A DNA stretch of 64,000 nt from contig CM077643.1 of assembly GCA_039707465.1 (NCBI GenBank), positions 248,811,919 to 248,875,918 on the forward strand. Direction: 5' to 3'. This DNA is from Rhabdophis nuchalis. Lineage: Eukaryota > Chordata > Lepidosauria > Squamata > Natricidae. A program made the position numbers and the translations under genes. Within the stretch, counting starts at the first letter, position 1. Each line of letters begins with the position of its first letter. This document shows, piece by piece, positions 19,071 through 32,126 of the stretch. The notes under the pieces are model-generated. The model saw nothing but the letters and a program-made list of their open reading frames with translations. It was not told the origin of the DNA and did not search any database.

Positions 19071-20800
19071 AAATACCACTAACCAAAATGGGCCAAATTT
19101 AGTCCTAATTTGTCTGATGACCATATTGCTACTGAAGATATCTAAGATCCCCCTTTTTAAGTGGGAGAAGCTCTCAAATATTGCACACCTGACAAATCTT
19201 ATCAATACTTTCGCTAGGTATGTATACTTTCAGAATGTATGGAAAAGTACATGGCTCCCTGATTCTGGAAAAACAGGCCTCATGCCCTAGATGAATTATG
19301 AGAAATATTTGCTTGGAATTAGAAACATTCAATGAACTGCATTCAATTGTTCATTACTGAAAAATATCAATTTGATAAAAGGGATGGATCTATAAGCAAA
19401 AACATTTGGGAAGAAAAAGGTCTACTCGCCTGCCTGGTTATGTCCAAATTTAGTGATGAGCTGGCATATTAGAAAGAAATAGATACCTCTGTGATAGATG
19501 TTCTCATATAAAACTTTTCAATGAAAAGGAAAGAAAACATTGAAAATTAAATCTAAAGTGTTTTGAATTAATGAATAGGTCATTGCTAGCAATGACTGAG
19601 GGGATGAAACAGGCATCATTTTAAAAGTGTACAAGGAAAAGGAATGGGAGACCAGATAACTGTACACTCAGGATTGCTAAAGCCTCATCTTCTTGATGTG
19701 TTTCTTCCTGCATGGGATGGTTAAACTATGGAATTTGCTTCCGAAAGTTGGAATGAAAATTTGAAAAATTAAAGTAGACAGCAGCTCTTAGCATAGGCAT
19801 GTGACACGACCTCAGTCAGTTGTGTATGCATTCTTCTGAACAACTGTGCATTGTGACTGTGCTATATCGATCCTTGGTCTATATCTGCTATTTTCAAACT
19901 TTCCTCCATATCTTATGGCTCGCAAAATTACTTTTCTGGCTTTTTGTCTTTGTGGTGTCCTCTAGTCTCTCATTAAGAGATGTTTCATAGGAAGAAGGTT
20001 AGCCTGGGACTCTTTCTACAAGAGAAAGATCATGCTTAATTTTTCGCTGCTTCATTACAGAAATGCTGTGAAGTTGTTTGGCACTGTTGTTCTAGCTATT
20101 ATGCACCTTGCATTACTTCCAAATCTTGGATTTGCAACAGGCAGCAGAAGACATGAATGAAAAGTCACTGGGGAAAGGTCAGCTAGTTTTATATTGAAAA
20201 CCCGCTTAACTAGTTGCCACAAGCTTCAGCAAATGAACCCTCAGTGGAACCTCCTCTTCCCAAACTTACAGAAGTCTTGGATTATAATACAAAACGAGGG
20301 CTCTATAATAGGTCAGACAGCTCCTCTAGAGAAGGTGGAGCTGTCTATTGTGTAGAACCCAGTCATCTTTCAATGGTTTTCCATCTATTATTCTGGAATT
20401 ATTTTAATAGGGGAGAAACTTAGCCATTTGGAGCTCTCCAGGGTCCTGGTTTTGGAGCTCTTTTCACTGAGGGCCTTGGCTTTGGCTTTGACCTATTGTT
20501 CTCATTAATGGAGACCCTGCTTCCCTCTTTCCAGTCATTTCTAACTTTCTGTGCCAGAACTAGCCAGGAACAAGGCAGTTGTGCATGTTAGACTATATAG
20601 CTAGGTGCCTAGCTGGAATCTGAACAAAAGGTACTTCAGTGACACAAAAGAAAGAGTAGGAATGCATCACCTCCCATACTTAGCTGAGTGTTCTCATAAG
20701 ACCTCTTTCATTCCCCACTGAATGGGGAAAAAATGAAGGAAACACATCTGTCTCAATTCTTTTTGCTCTTTGAAAGAAAAAGTAATCAGAAACCTGGTGT
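19071..20800. other. no recognised feature
   Basis: AT-rich sequence with short ORFs lacking any family resemblance. No repeat hallmarks seen. Confidence 0.35.
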
Positions 20801-21987
20801 TTTTCTTTCTTCCATTAATTATTATCACAATGAAATGGAAGAAGGAATGTTTCCCTCATCCCTTCTTTATCTTGGCACAAGACTGGTCAGAAAGAAACTT
20901 CTGCATGCAGAACAATTTACATTGAACTGCATGCATGGACATTGCGCATGGGTTGCGAACTGGCAGTAACTCTGGCAGCAACCCATCCCTGCAACACACC
21001 TATATGCTCTACAGTTAACATTTAGTTTAAAGTTAAATAAATGCAATATAGGAGTAGCATGTATTGCGCATAATATCAATGTGTACAGTTTGATTCTAAC
21101 CATGTGTCCATCTACAGGAAAAGAAATGGGGCAAAACAATGTTATGAATAGCCAAGATTTTGCTCAGTCATCTAAACAATGGGAATATGTTCCCTTCCCA
21201 CTTTCAGAATGGTCCCTTTTACTCAATTCTGCAGTAGTTTTAAGTTAGTATGATGCACTGCCTTTCTTTACTCACAGAGAAATTACTAGGTAACCAATAT
21301 ATGATTCACTTAATCCTCCAAGGAAAGAATGAAGGCAAATGAAGTCTAGGCAGAAGAAGAACATCATGGCTTCAAAATCTAAAGGACTGGTTTAGACAAA
21401 ACTCGACAACACTTTTTTGTGCAGCTGTTGATAAAAATAGGATTGCCAACATCCGATGACGGATATGGCCCAAGAAGAAGAAGACATGATTCTGTTATGA
21501 CATCATGTCCATGCAGTCCCAAACATTTCATTAAAATGTTTTGCCCCATTTTTTTAAATGTGCTTAGCGTGCAAGTGCACAGGGGGAAATGATTAAATGA
21601 AAAAAAATAAGACTGAAATGTAAGGACAGTTGTATATGGATTCTGCCTTCCTTCCCAATAAACTTCCCTTCTAAAGCTTTAAGGATTTTTGGTGTAGCAC
21701 TACTTGGATGGACTTTTATAAGCTAAATCTAATATAATGGTTGAAGTTTTAATCTAGATATAAACAATTCGTAGGCAAATAGATGGAAAGAGCTTCCAGG
21801 AAAATGCCTACTGAGGTCTTCTGGAGGTTTGGATTTCAGTTTCCAAAATTTCTATTAACAGTGCCAGTCAATGTATGGGAATCTGGAATCAAATTCCAGC
21901 ACATGTGGAGTATGCCAAGTTGGGAAAAAATATTTTAAACCTTTCAGCATTGCAATTACTTTTTTAAAAAAAAACAACCATTAAAGT
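20801..21987. other. no recognised feature
   Basis: Contains short internal similarities (two related atgcagttcaatgtaaattg-like stretches on the minus strand near 20905-21050), but no element boundaries or ORF I can identify. Confidence 0.3.
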
Positions 21988-22120
21988 CATAGCTGAAGAG
22001 GTTTTTCCGATGAGAAACAAAACATCTTCAAAGAAAAACAAGTAAGTCCAGTTGCCTCATGAAAAAGCATCTTTGGGACAACCATGAATTGGATGACTGA
22101 GAATCTCCATAGACATTAAT
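21988..22120 (+). repeat. unclassified interspersed repeat fragment
   Basis: A segment with gatgagaaacaaaacatcttc, agtccagttgcctc and aaaagcatctttgggac. It recurs in decayed form at 31290-31385 and 47090-47190, with a piece at 30888-30933. I do not recognise the family with confidence; it may be the coding or 3' end of a retroelement. Confidence 0.5.
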
Positions 22121-24524
22121 TATTTTAAAGGGTTGCTTAGTGCCATCATTGATTCTGATTAAGATAAAGTGGCTTGATTCATTTTAAAATCAGAAGCAAT
22201 ATCATGGCAAAGCAGTCAACTACTGATGAAGAAGGAGCTATAGAACGAGACAATCACATGTACTTATTTTGAGTGAAATAAAGTTCTACGTTAAAGCAAT
22301 ATAGAATTATAGTCCAATTGTGGGATTACAGATTATTTTGACCAACAATAAATAAAAGCCCTTGGATACATTAATTGCAACACTGTGTTTAAAAAAATGA
22401 AGTTATAAACATTTACAGAATATTTTTGTGTATGTTCATTTCTTAAAGGACATTATTGTAATCATTAAATAAACAAAACTGTGTTCTCAGGCTTTCCACT
22501 ATTCTTTCTTTCCTTCCCCCAGTCATTTCTGGATTTTTAAAATAATTAAGACTACATTTAAAGTATGCATTCCTTCTATGACAAATCTTTCTTGTTTGAC
22601 TGTTTAGCAAATATATTCTAAATGATCTAAAGTTGGGCATGGACTTGCTCATGTATGAACAGTGAGTCTTGCAACTTCATTGTTATGGATTGTTACCTTC
22701 ACCCTTGCCTAACAATAGTGCCTGACATATTTCTTTCTCTTAAATATGTAATGCTTTTCTAAATCTCTTTAGAATGATAAGGGTTGAGCCTTTGTCAAAG
22801 CATTCAGTGGCTATTAAGCTTACATTCACTTTTCTTTATTTGAAAGGGGGCTAATTCTGGAGAAAGGCCCAGCTCTTGTCCCACACTAGCAGTTTTTGCT
22901 AGCTATCAAGATCCTCTAACACGTCTACATGTCCCCACTTAACTGGTGATTTTGGAAGCTTCCCGGCTATCCACACATTCTTAGCAGATACCACACCCAT
23001 TCTCCCTCTTTTACACACACATAAAGGACACAATGAGAATCTCAAGTTCTGTTATCCTGATTTTAACTCATAACAAAATCATGAAGTTATTCGTGGCATA
23101 AAACAAGTGTAACAAACTGTAAAATTCTGATGAAAAAGTTGATTGCATGTTTTTCATAAACTTAATCAACTTCTCATCTCAATTGGCAAAAGTCCTTATC
23201 CAGTGTCCTGAGAAATTTGTGGAACCGAATGTCATGAAGCATGCCAATTCGTGCTATCTAATATTGTATAACAAATAATGCCTACCCTCAAACGTCAGTA
23301 AAGATTTGGATAATTGCTGGAAATGGTTGCTTGAAGTCAGTTGTTATAATAACCATCTGCTGGTTGCTATCTGATTCCCAGTGGAGGTGTCCATTTGCCA
23401 TAAGCCACCACTTTGTTTATTAATCTTACTATGTCAGAACATAGATAAAAATGGAATATTGGCTCATCTGACTCTTACATAACATTTTTGCAGCTTAATC
23501 AGAGGTGCTAAGAATTCCTTAGGGGAGGCAGAACTGTGCACAATTTAAAAGCAGTACATTTTAAGGGCAAAGAGTAGAATCCTACTTTGAAAATGTGCCA
23601 GCTTGAAGGAGGTTAGGATAAGACCCAACACACTCCTGCCAACAGAAACTATCTCTTGGTTGGCTCCAAGATCTGCTAGCGACCAGTGATTTATGCTAAT
23701 GGAACAGCCAAGCAGGGGTGGTGGTGATAGTTGGAGAAGAGACAGACTAAGGGAGTTGCTGATTAAACATCACATTCAAACCTCAGCTTTGGGAGATACC
23801 CACAATGCTGACACAAAATTATGCCAAGTTAAACACAGTCCTAAGTAACTTCCAACCCATCAAATTCAGTAGAAAGGCCAACAAATCCATTCCCTCCCTC
23901 TGGACTAGGATGGGCTTCAGTTGTGATCTAGGGTGGAAAAATAATTCTGCAAGGAATTTTGCTCCTACTGTTCTTTGTGGTTTGCCTTTCCTTAATTAAA
24001 AAAATTCAAAAGGAAAAAATGTGTGTGTGCATATGTTTTAAAAAGATTTACTGGAACTTGCATGGAAACAGCTGCAGACTATCTCACCTGGGCTTTGGCT
24101 ATTTTTGGTCACTTACAATTGGACTCTGAGCAATTGCTTGTCAAATTTTGTTTCCTTCTGTACAAATAGATAAGGCCATGTCATCCTCATGTTTCATTAG
24201 ATTTCGATAACAAATACCTACCAAATTGTGTTTAGAGAAAATTACTATTGGCAAACCAGCTTTGTGAAACTTGGTGTGGGTGTCTTATGTGAGCATGGCT
24301 GTACTAGTTTTCTTTTAACAAGGCTAAGAAGAGTACACATAATCATGTATGCATCTAAGGATGTACTTCGGAGGATAGATCATTCCTTCCTCCTATGACA
24401 TGAACATCAAATCTACGTAAATACCAGTATATAGATATGTTTGCACCTTAATCCCAATGGCTGCCCTCCACCATTAATTGATATGCCTCATAATCTGCAA
24501 CTTTTGAGGATTCAAAATTATGAT
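22121..24524. other. no recognised feature
   Basis: 2.4 kb of AT-rich DNA. No ORF over 70 residues with a recognisable motif and no repeat boundaries seen. Confidence 0.35.
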
Positions 24525-24744
24525 AACAATAGCACTTAACATATATTGCCTCATAGTACTTTACAACCATCTCTAAGTCATTTACAGAGTCAACATATTT
24601 GCCCCAACAATCTGGGTCCTCATTTTACTGACATCGGAAGGATGGAAGGCTGACTGAACTTTGAGCCCATCAGGATCGAACTGCTGGCAGTTGGCAAAGT
24701 TAGCCTGAAATACTCCATTCTAACCACTGTGACACCATGGCTCT
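24525..24744 (-). mobile_element. Sauria-type SINE, decayed
   Basis: Same body as the copy at 14653 (gtcctcattttactgaca, ggaaggatggaaggctgac). The tRNA-like head on the minus strand ends near agccatggtgtcacagtgg. No clean target duplication seen. Confidence 0.75.
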
Positions 24745-25164
24745 TGATGGGAGAAAAGACCCTTTATTGGAGCTTAGTTATCAGCCTGTAGGATGCTTAC
24801 AAATGAAGAGTAACGAGATAGGGAAAAACAAGTCATCCTTTAAATTCTCTGTAATTTGTGATTCCTAAAAGCATATGGATGCAACTGATAAAGCCAATGA
24901 CTATTTGCTAAACTGATGAAGTTTAGAAAGCATTTATGCTCTTGGTTATTAAGCCTTCTTGTAGTGAGAAAATTTGTTTTCTAGTGCTCCAGCAAAGAGG
25001 GAGGAATGGGTTAGAAGTTTCAGCCAGAATAATTCAGCCAAATGTTGAAGACCTTACTTAATGATATAAAGCTGTTTGTTAGTGGTTCAGGTTGCTTTGG
25101 ACAATGAAGGTTGCATTTTCACTGAAGCAAAGGTTGGATGAGTTTCTGTCAGTGATAATTCTCC
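24745..25164. other. no recognised feature
   Basis: AT-rich. The last part may be a divergent upstream portion of the CR1 copy that follows. Confidence 0.35.
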
Positions 25165-25445
25165 AAAGAACCTAAGGGTAGGACAAGAAGCAATGGATGG
25201 AAACTAATGAAGGAGAGGCGCAACATAGAACTAAGGAGAAATTTCCTGACATCGAGAACAAATTAATCAGTGGAACAACTTGCCTCCAGAAGTTGTGGAT
25301 GCTCCAACACTGGAATTTTTAAAAAGAGATTGGAAAACCATTTGTCTCAAATGGTATAGGGTTTTCTACCTGAGCAAGGGGTTGGACTAGAAGACCTCCA
25401 AGGTCCCTTCCAACTATGTTATTCCGTCCTATTATTCTGTTATAA
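25165..25445 (+). mobile_element. CR1-type LINE 3' end
   Basis: 3' UTR-like segment with ggaacaacttgcctccagaagt, ggttggactagaagacctcc and aaggtcccttccaact, followed by attctgtta-type tail units. The ggtcccttccaac...attct ending is characteristic of amniote CR1 elements. Other copies: 42681, 45160, 48640, 52745 and 61098. Confidence 0.8.
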
Positions 25446-28000
25446 TGTATCTATATCCTGCAATGCACATGGCTTGAGAGGAATGATTCCAATTTTGTAT
25501 GTTGATAATTCAGTGTGTTTTAATTGATCCATTGCCAGTCAATTTAACTGTATTGGAGGACCCCTAGGGCTAATGTTCTATGGGTCAATGAACCTTCGGT
25601 TCCTCTTGCTTCCTCTCTCCATTCATTCTTTGATTCCAAAGTTTCTACCCTCCCTTACGGATGAATTCAGAATTTCGAGAAACAGTCAACTCCTGTTTCA
25701 ATTTGCCCAAAGATGTCGGAATGCTCTGCAAGAAGGAAAAAGCAAAATAAATTGACCACCATGCTGTCATTTAAGTTTCTCAGTTGGAGCCTGTGCTCAG
25801 CTTCTCTCATGGAGAGGAACCAACTGTCACAGGCAGGAGGCATACAATGTGTAACAATAATCCTTAAGGCAACACAGCCTAATTTGCCTTCTTCTGTTTA
25901 ATGCCATGTCAAACAGAAGGTTTGCTACACATTTCAGATGGTGTATGTGCTCCCTTTCCTTAACTTGAGTAAAATTTGATTTACTTCAGAGCTCCATGAG
26001 AGATGAAGGATATGACAGGTTTTGAGGATGCCTAGTTCTCTGTTCATGCCAAAAAATTCCCAAAAGGATAAATCTCGTTTCCTGCCTTACTTCACAGACA
26101 TTAATTTTTTAAACAAGTCATGTTCTGTGGTTTGGATACTATGTTTATATCAGTGTTTTGTTTCCAGTCTCAGGAATGATAACGGCATGCAAGCCTGTAA
26201 TCCTCAACGGTTTCTTGAGGGAGAATTCTCAGTGACTTAATCACACTTTTACTTTTTTTAAAAAAAAATATTTGCATGAATTTGCCTTTAAAGATAAGCG
26301 GCAGTGAGCTGCTGACATTTTCCAGGTATAACTAGGAAAGTATGTGAACTTGAGCTTTACCTCAATCTAAACTATATTTCCATGATTTTAGGTCACCCTT
26401 TGATATATTTATATTCAATGACTTTATTTATTTTAGAAAATATGGAACTGGAAATTAAGGTTTAATTTTTAAAAGATGGTCTTCATTTAAAATGGCTTAT
26501 GTAAAAAAAATGTGTTATCCAATGGAAATTACACAATTCTTGTTTATAGTTCTGGGCATTAAATAGCCACTTTGTTCCACTGGATCTAATTTTATTGTAG
26601 TTTCCAGACAAAAAAACCCAAAGAAAAAAAATCTGCAACAGACTATTTTAGTCTGTTGCAGATTAACAACACCTTAAGAATTTTTAAAAAAAAAACACAT
26701 TCTCATGAACATTTCATAGACTATTATTCACTTCTCTGTTATATCCCTTTCTCTCCTTCTATCTGCATCTGAATGCTGTTTATTTAGTAAGAATTGGTTA
26801 ACATAGCTACCGGTAAATATTTGAATATCTGAGTTATCCTTGATCTTGATTTTTAAATAATGATTTAAGGAATCCTATAGCATTTGGCTGTTTTAAGTAA
26901 TTTTGTAATACCTAGATTCTTTTTTTTTCTTTACTTAGAACAGTAAAGTTCTAAGTTCCAACCTTTTCTATACCTTGCACTCCTAGAATGCTTCTGATAT
27001 TTTCTCACTCTTCTTGCACCCCTTACAAAAGTAAATACCTGGTTTGAATTATGGATTTATACTATAATTTTGAAACTTCTAAACCCAAGTTTTTGCACCC
27101 CCCGTAATATTGTCTGGCACCCCCAGAGGGTACAAGCACTTCCAGCTGAGAACCCCTGACTTAGAATCTAAATCCTATCTGACATGGCATGGAATTATAA
27201 ATGGACACATTGCTATATCCAGCAGGGAGATGCTTGTAAAATGCAGTTTCTTCTGTTCTCTTATACCTTTTTTGGTCAGCACAAGCAAATCAACAAACAC
27301 ATTTTCTTCCATTGATTTCAACAGAGGAAAAAAGCTTAAGGACTAGTCCAAAGTTCTTGCTTGTAGAGAATCGTTGCTATATCCACACTGGATTACCTGT
27401 CTCTTCAGTTGTGGATCTCTTTGATTTGTCTGTGACATCCGGAGTGTCCTCCTAGGAATTACAGGATTTGCAATACTAATTGTGGAACTTCTTTAAACAG
27501 TGCTGAGCAAATATAGTTTTCTAGGATTATTTTCATTAAATAAATTGAATTTCATAGATCCATTTTGAGATTGCTAGCTTGGTTTTTGTTTTTAAAGAAA
27601 GAAAAGTCTTGTGATCTGTTTATGCATAAATAAAGATCCTTCACTTCAAATTTAATAGGTTATACTCTACAGGACCATGAGTAGGTTGAAAATATTGGGC
27701 TACCAGCAAAGCGCCTGGCTAGTTGGACATGAGCTGATTCTCTCTGGGCAATTCACTACCAGGCAACAGCTTTTCTCCCGCCTTCCTGGACTGCAGAAAT
27801 GCACATCTAGTTTAAACATATTAAACCCTACTACCATTGTTGTCTTCTTATGGACTTGTGCCAAACCAAGATAGAGCAGTACCATTACCCCTTGTCACCT
27901 GGATAATGACACCAATGCCACTTTATAATTTTTGAACAATGGGATTGCTCTTTTAAGTCATGTTTAAGAGTATAACATATTGATATTTTTTGATCCACAT
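25446..28000. other. no recognised feature apart from one hairpin
   Basis: AT-rich sequence. A perfect 16-bp-stem hairpin is listed separately at 26630-26664. Several short poly-A runs. No coding signature. Confidence 0.35.
26630..26664 (+). repeat. perfect inverted repeat, 16-bp stem with 3-nt loop
   Basis: Arm 26630-26645 (aatctgcaacagacta) is the exact complement of 26649-26664, with loop ttt. It is not followed by a T-run on either side and has no neighbouring gene, so it is not read as a terminator. Confidence 0.85.
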
Positions 28001-30560
28001 CACCTATACTGCTCTGAAACCAAGCATTTTGAAATGTTGAAATAAGGTTGACTAATTTGTAACCAGATCACCAATTAAGATAATCTTGGATTCAGTTTCT
28101 ATCTTAAGCATCAGCTGCTTTTCCAGTTTGGTGTCATCTTTTGTTGAATATTCCGTATTTCTTCATCTCTTTTACTATTGAGGATAGCACCTACATTGTT
28201 ATTTTGTTCTAGCTTGCCAAAGAAACGTTTATCAACATTTTTTTTCAATATATGATTGATCAAAGATCTACAGGATCTAACAGTTCCATTATTTAGCCTC
28301 TTAATTTATTGATTGAACAAGAAGAACATAACTGAGGAATAGCTGAAATCAAGGCATCCCCAAAGGGTCTTTATTTATCAGGGTAACAACTTTTGTTAGA
28401 AAAAGAAATGGGTAGTATAGTTTGATTTTTTTTTTGAAAAAAACACCTCATGCATGCTCTTTAAAATTATACATTTATTGTATATAAATGCTTTGATTCT
28501 GATAGTTAGCTGGTCTACAGCCTTTCAAATATTAAAACAAAATAGATTAGTCAGTAACCATTTGACTCTACTCCTTTACTTATTCATTTAGTAAACACGG
28601 TAGAACCTCTGAGCATAAACACTTCTATCCAAATCAAGGGGTTATGATGAAAAAAATTCACTTTTTTTTTCTTGGCCCATTTCCCCTTCAATGCCGTTTT
28701 TTTTGTAAGCACCAAATTTCCAAAATTAGGTTTGGGTCACAACCAAATCTTGTGACCAAAGTTATGGAACAAATTATGGTCATGACCAGAGTTTCTAATG
28801 TATGTAACATTGATAGCTAAAGTCCCTTCACTATTTACAAGAAAACATAACAGCAGAATTAATATTTCTGCAGGTCAAATTGTTGTTCAGTCTCAGGGCA
28901 ATTTGCCTGTTCTTCAAGAATCTTAAACCATCATAGAAACAAAATTACATCTGCAACTTCCATTAATACTTTAGGATGCAGTTAATGTCACCCCAAAGAC
29001 CTGGATTTATTTAGAGCATCTAGGTGGTCCCATACTATCATTTTACTATATATTTGTTTGGAATCTTTTCCAGTCATCATTTGATTGCTGTTATTTTGCC
29101 AAGATAAGCAGTGTTTCTTTTTCATAGAAAAGATAGGAGTTGAGAACTTCCCCTTTCTCTTACTGACTCAGGGACACATCTTCTCTTCTCAGCAGACTTG
29201 CAGGTTTTTTTTTTTAACTTTCCCCTTAAAAAATTACTTCCACATTTCTTCTGGTTATTTTTAGTACCTTTCCCATACCTAAACTAATACAGATTTGAAC
29301 CCAGCTTTCCTACAAAACATCATCTTTGTCTTTTATAAGAAACCCCTAATGTGGATTTCATTGAAATATAATTCTTCAGAACAAACATACACAAATAGAC
29401 ATATTGATGAAGCCATATCTAGCATCTTTACAATCCTGTACACATGTTCAAACTAATCCCAGTAGATTTAAAAGAGAGAAAGGAGTCTGGTGCTGATTGC
29501 CAAGACACACTGAGCAAGGGATTCAGAAAGATTCTTAATTCAGTGGAGGTGCCACTGAATTTCTAGGCTAATTATTTGGAGGCTTCCCCAAACTTCATTC
29601 ATCTGTACCAGCCTTCTACCGTTTATCAATGACATACATTTTTACTTGGCTTTTTTTCCCCCTGGTCAACTGAGCTGAAAATCTCTTAAGTGATTTTAAG
29701 TCTTATTCATCTGCTATAATTTGTCTCATTTCGACTACTTGAAGATAATTGGGGGTGATTTCACAGCCTGTTAACGTAAGCTGAATCAAACATGGATTTG
29801 GTATATACCAGTTTTCTTCTATTATTACTTCTGATACTTCCATTCCATCATGACAGTAAATTATTGAGAAACGTCCTCCTACAATCTGAGAAATTGCCAC
29901 TGGGAAATGTTGACTTTATCTATGGACAGTCAGGGTCAAATGCTATATGCTCTATGCAAACCTAGCCTGAGGGACAGTCAGGGCCCACTGCTTTTTGGAA
30001 TGTCTCAAGCAGTCCTGGGAGACTGGTGTTGTTTGTTTCTAAAGATTTACAAGAATACTTTCGCAAGACAAGCAGTATTTGCCTCCATGTGTGTGACTCA
30101 GCCTGCAAATATCTGCCCAAGTTACATTGCCTTTACAGCTTTTTCTTCTCAAGGAGAAAACTTGCCCTTGTTCTATTAGACAGATCTCCAGCAACTAAAT
30201 TATGCATTAAAATATTTACTACACAGTAGTCATGTTGCTGCTCAAAATATATCTCTGTATACACATACATAAGGGAAACAAAGTTGATTAATATGAAGCA
30301 GGAGAAGTGGTCTATTTTCTATTCCTCTAACATCTTTCAAAGAGATGGAAGGTGGTTCTTTTTTCTGCTTGGCTTCAAGGAGTGAAGATGACAAAGAGCA
30401 GCTGCTTTTCAACCAGTGTGTCAGTTCAACACACAGTCGCTTGTTTCCATTCAACAGAGCAGATGAGAGCTGTTTGTGGATACGTTTCATGGGAGCACAC
30501 ATAAATGTTGCCTTTGGAAGAAAAGCACTGATTTTCTACTTTTGTGCAGTAATCTTTGCA
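28001..30560. other. no recognised feature
   Basis: 2.5 kb of AT-rich DNA without repeat boundaries. A 65-residue minus-strand ORF at 29703-29900 matches nothing I recognise. Confidence 0.35.
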
Positions 30561-30831
30561 CATAGAGTAGAGTAAAGTAGAGTAGAGTAGAGTAGAGTAG
30601 AGTAGAATAGAATAGAATAGAATAGAATAGAATAGAATGGTTTATTGGTCAAGTGTAATTGGGTACACAAGAAATTTTTCTTTGGTGCATAAGATCTCAG
30701 TAAAAGACAAGATACATTCATCAAGAACCATAAGGTACAACACTTAATGATAGTCATGGGGTACAAAAAACCAATCAGTAAACAATCAATGTCAGTATAA
30801 ACCATAAGGATATAAGCAACAAAGTTATAAA
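30561..30831 (-). mobile_element. LINE 3' end with (AGAGT)n/(AGAAT)n tail
   Basis: A pentameric tail switches from agagt to agaat units (about 30565-30639) and is followed by the conserved gtttattggtcaagtgtaattg...cataaggtacaacacttaatgatag segment shared with 15577 and 30936. Confidence 0.65.
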
Positions 30832-30935
30832 AATTGATGGCCCACCTCTATCTAGCCTCAACATTCAATACTTACCTTCCCCCACCATCAGAACTGATGA
30901 AACTTCTTGGATGAGAAGCAAAACTTTTTCTTTTT

Positions 30936-31181
30936 AGAATAGAAGTCTTTATTGGCCAAGTGTGATTGAACACACAAGAAATGTGTCTTTAGTGCCTAAG
31001 CTCTTACTGTACATAAAGAAAAGTAAAATAGAATGCATTCATCAAGAATCCTAAGCTACAATGCTTAGTGATAGTCATAGGTTACTAATAAGTAATCAAA
31101 TCATACTAGGAAACAAATAAAACAATATAAATTGTAAAGATACAAGCAACATGGTTATAGTCATAAGTGGGAGGAGATAGG
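30936..31181 (-). mobile_element. LINE 3' end, same family as 30561
   Basis: The conserved segment begins tttattggccaagtgtgattg and runs to ataagtgggaggagatagg. Here the pentameric tail is almost absent (tagaatagaag only), unlike its neighbour 105 bp away. A piece of another repeat (30888-30933) lies between. Confidence 0.65.
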
Positions 31182-31861
31182 TAATAGGAAGGATGAGAAG
31201 AAGAATAGTATAATAATGGTCTTAGTAAATGGTCTTAGAAGAATAATGGTCTTAGAAAATCATTTGACAGTGTTGTGGAAATTAGTTGTTTCCTCAAGGA
31301 AACAACAGTCCAGTTGCCTTTTGGAATAGCACCTTTGAAAACAACTATGACCCGGAGGACTGAGAATTTCCACAGACATTGTTTTAGATGATGAATGCAT
31401 TTTTTTTTTAAAAGTCAACTATAATGCATCACACACACCAGGGCAGCACTTGTCCAGCAGGGGTGCACAAATGTTGGTTCAAATACTGGATGTTTCTGGC
31501 AAAAAGTAAGGCTGTGTCTAATGGCAGATCCCCAAATGTGGAATCCAGTTGTATTTATCTAGGCCATTTACTACTAATTAATTAGTAAAGAAATAATAAA
31601 TGAATAGTGATTGGTATGATTGTGTTTCGTGTCTTACTTGGAGGTGCAGGCAGTGGGGCTTATGGCATTGTGAAAGCCACCAGGAATCCCCATGTACTGT
31701 ATATGTTGGGCAGCCTTATAAATGTGCTAAATAAATAAGTAAACAAATCAATAAATAATCTAGGGCATGTGTAGCACTTTTGCAAATGGAGAAATGATGA
31801 TTAGGAGATAGAAGGCATAGTCTTTCTCCCATCTGCTTTCCCCCCTCCCCCCATTCTCATG
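31182..31861. other. mostly unrecognised; repeat fragment at 31290-31385
   Basis: Contains a decayed copy of the unclassified repeat of 21988 (cagtccagttgcc...gaggactgagaatttccac) and a (TAAA)n-rich stretch near 31720-31760. Confidence 0.4.
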
Positions 31862-31869
31862 TATTAAAC

Positions 31870-32118
31870 CAGGGGTCAGCAACACGCAGCTCTGGAGCCA
31901 CATGTGGCTCTTTCATCCCTCTGCTGCGGCTCCCTGTCACCAGTCAGCTCCACAATTGATAGGACTTTCGGTTAGGACAGGTAGAGAAAAAAGGATGCCA
32001 CGCTGGGAGGAGACTCTATGGTGGAGGAACCGGACTTCCAGTCGGCTCCAGAATTGAAAGCGGGGCTTCCGGTTAGGAGCTTTGTGGCTCTTTGAGTGTT
32101 TAAGGTTGTTGACCCCTG
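31870..32118 (+). mobile_element. hAT-type non-autonomous element
   Basis: 249 bp with inverted ends CAGGGGTCAGCAACA...TGTTGACCCCTG and 8-bp target duplication tattaaac/tattaaat (31862-31869 and 32119-32126, one mismatch). No coding capacity. Contains an internal near-repeat (acttccagtcggctcca versus caccagtcagctcca). Confidence 0.85.
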
Positions 32119-32126
32119 TATTAAAT

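Noticed and set aside
29703..29900. 65-residue minus-strand ORF preceded by a possible splice acceptor (tttctcag)
   Set aside because: The peptide looked exon-like at first, but I recognise no domain and no neighbouring exon. Support is insufficient without alignment.
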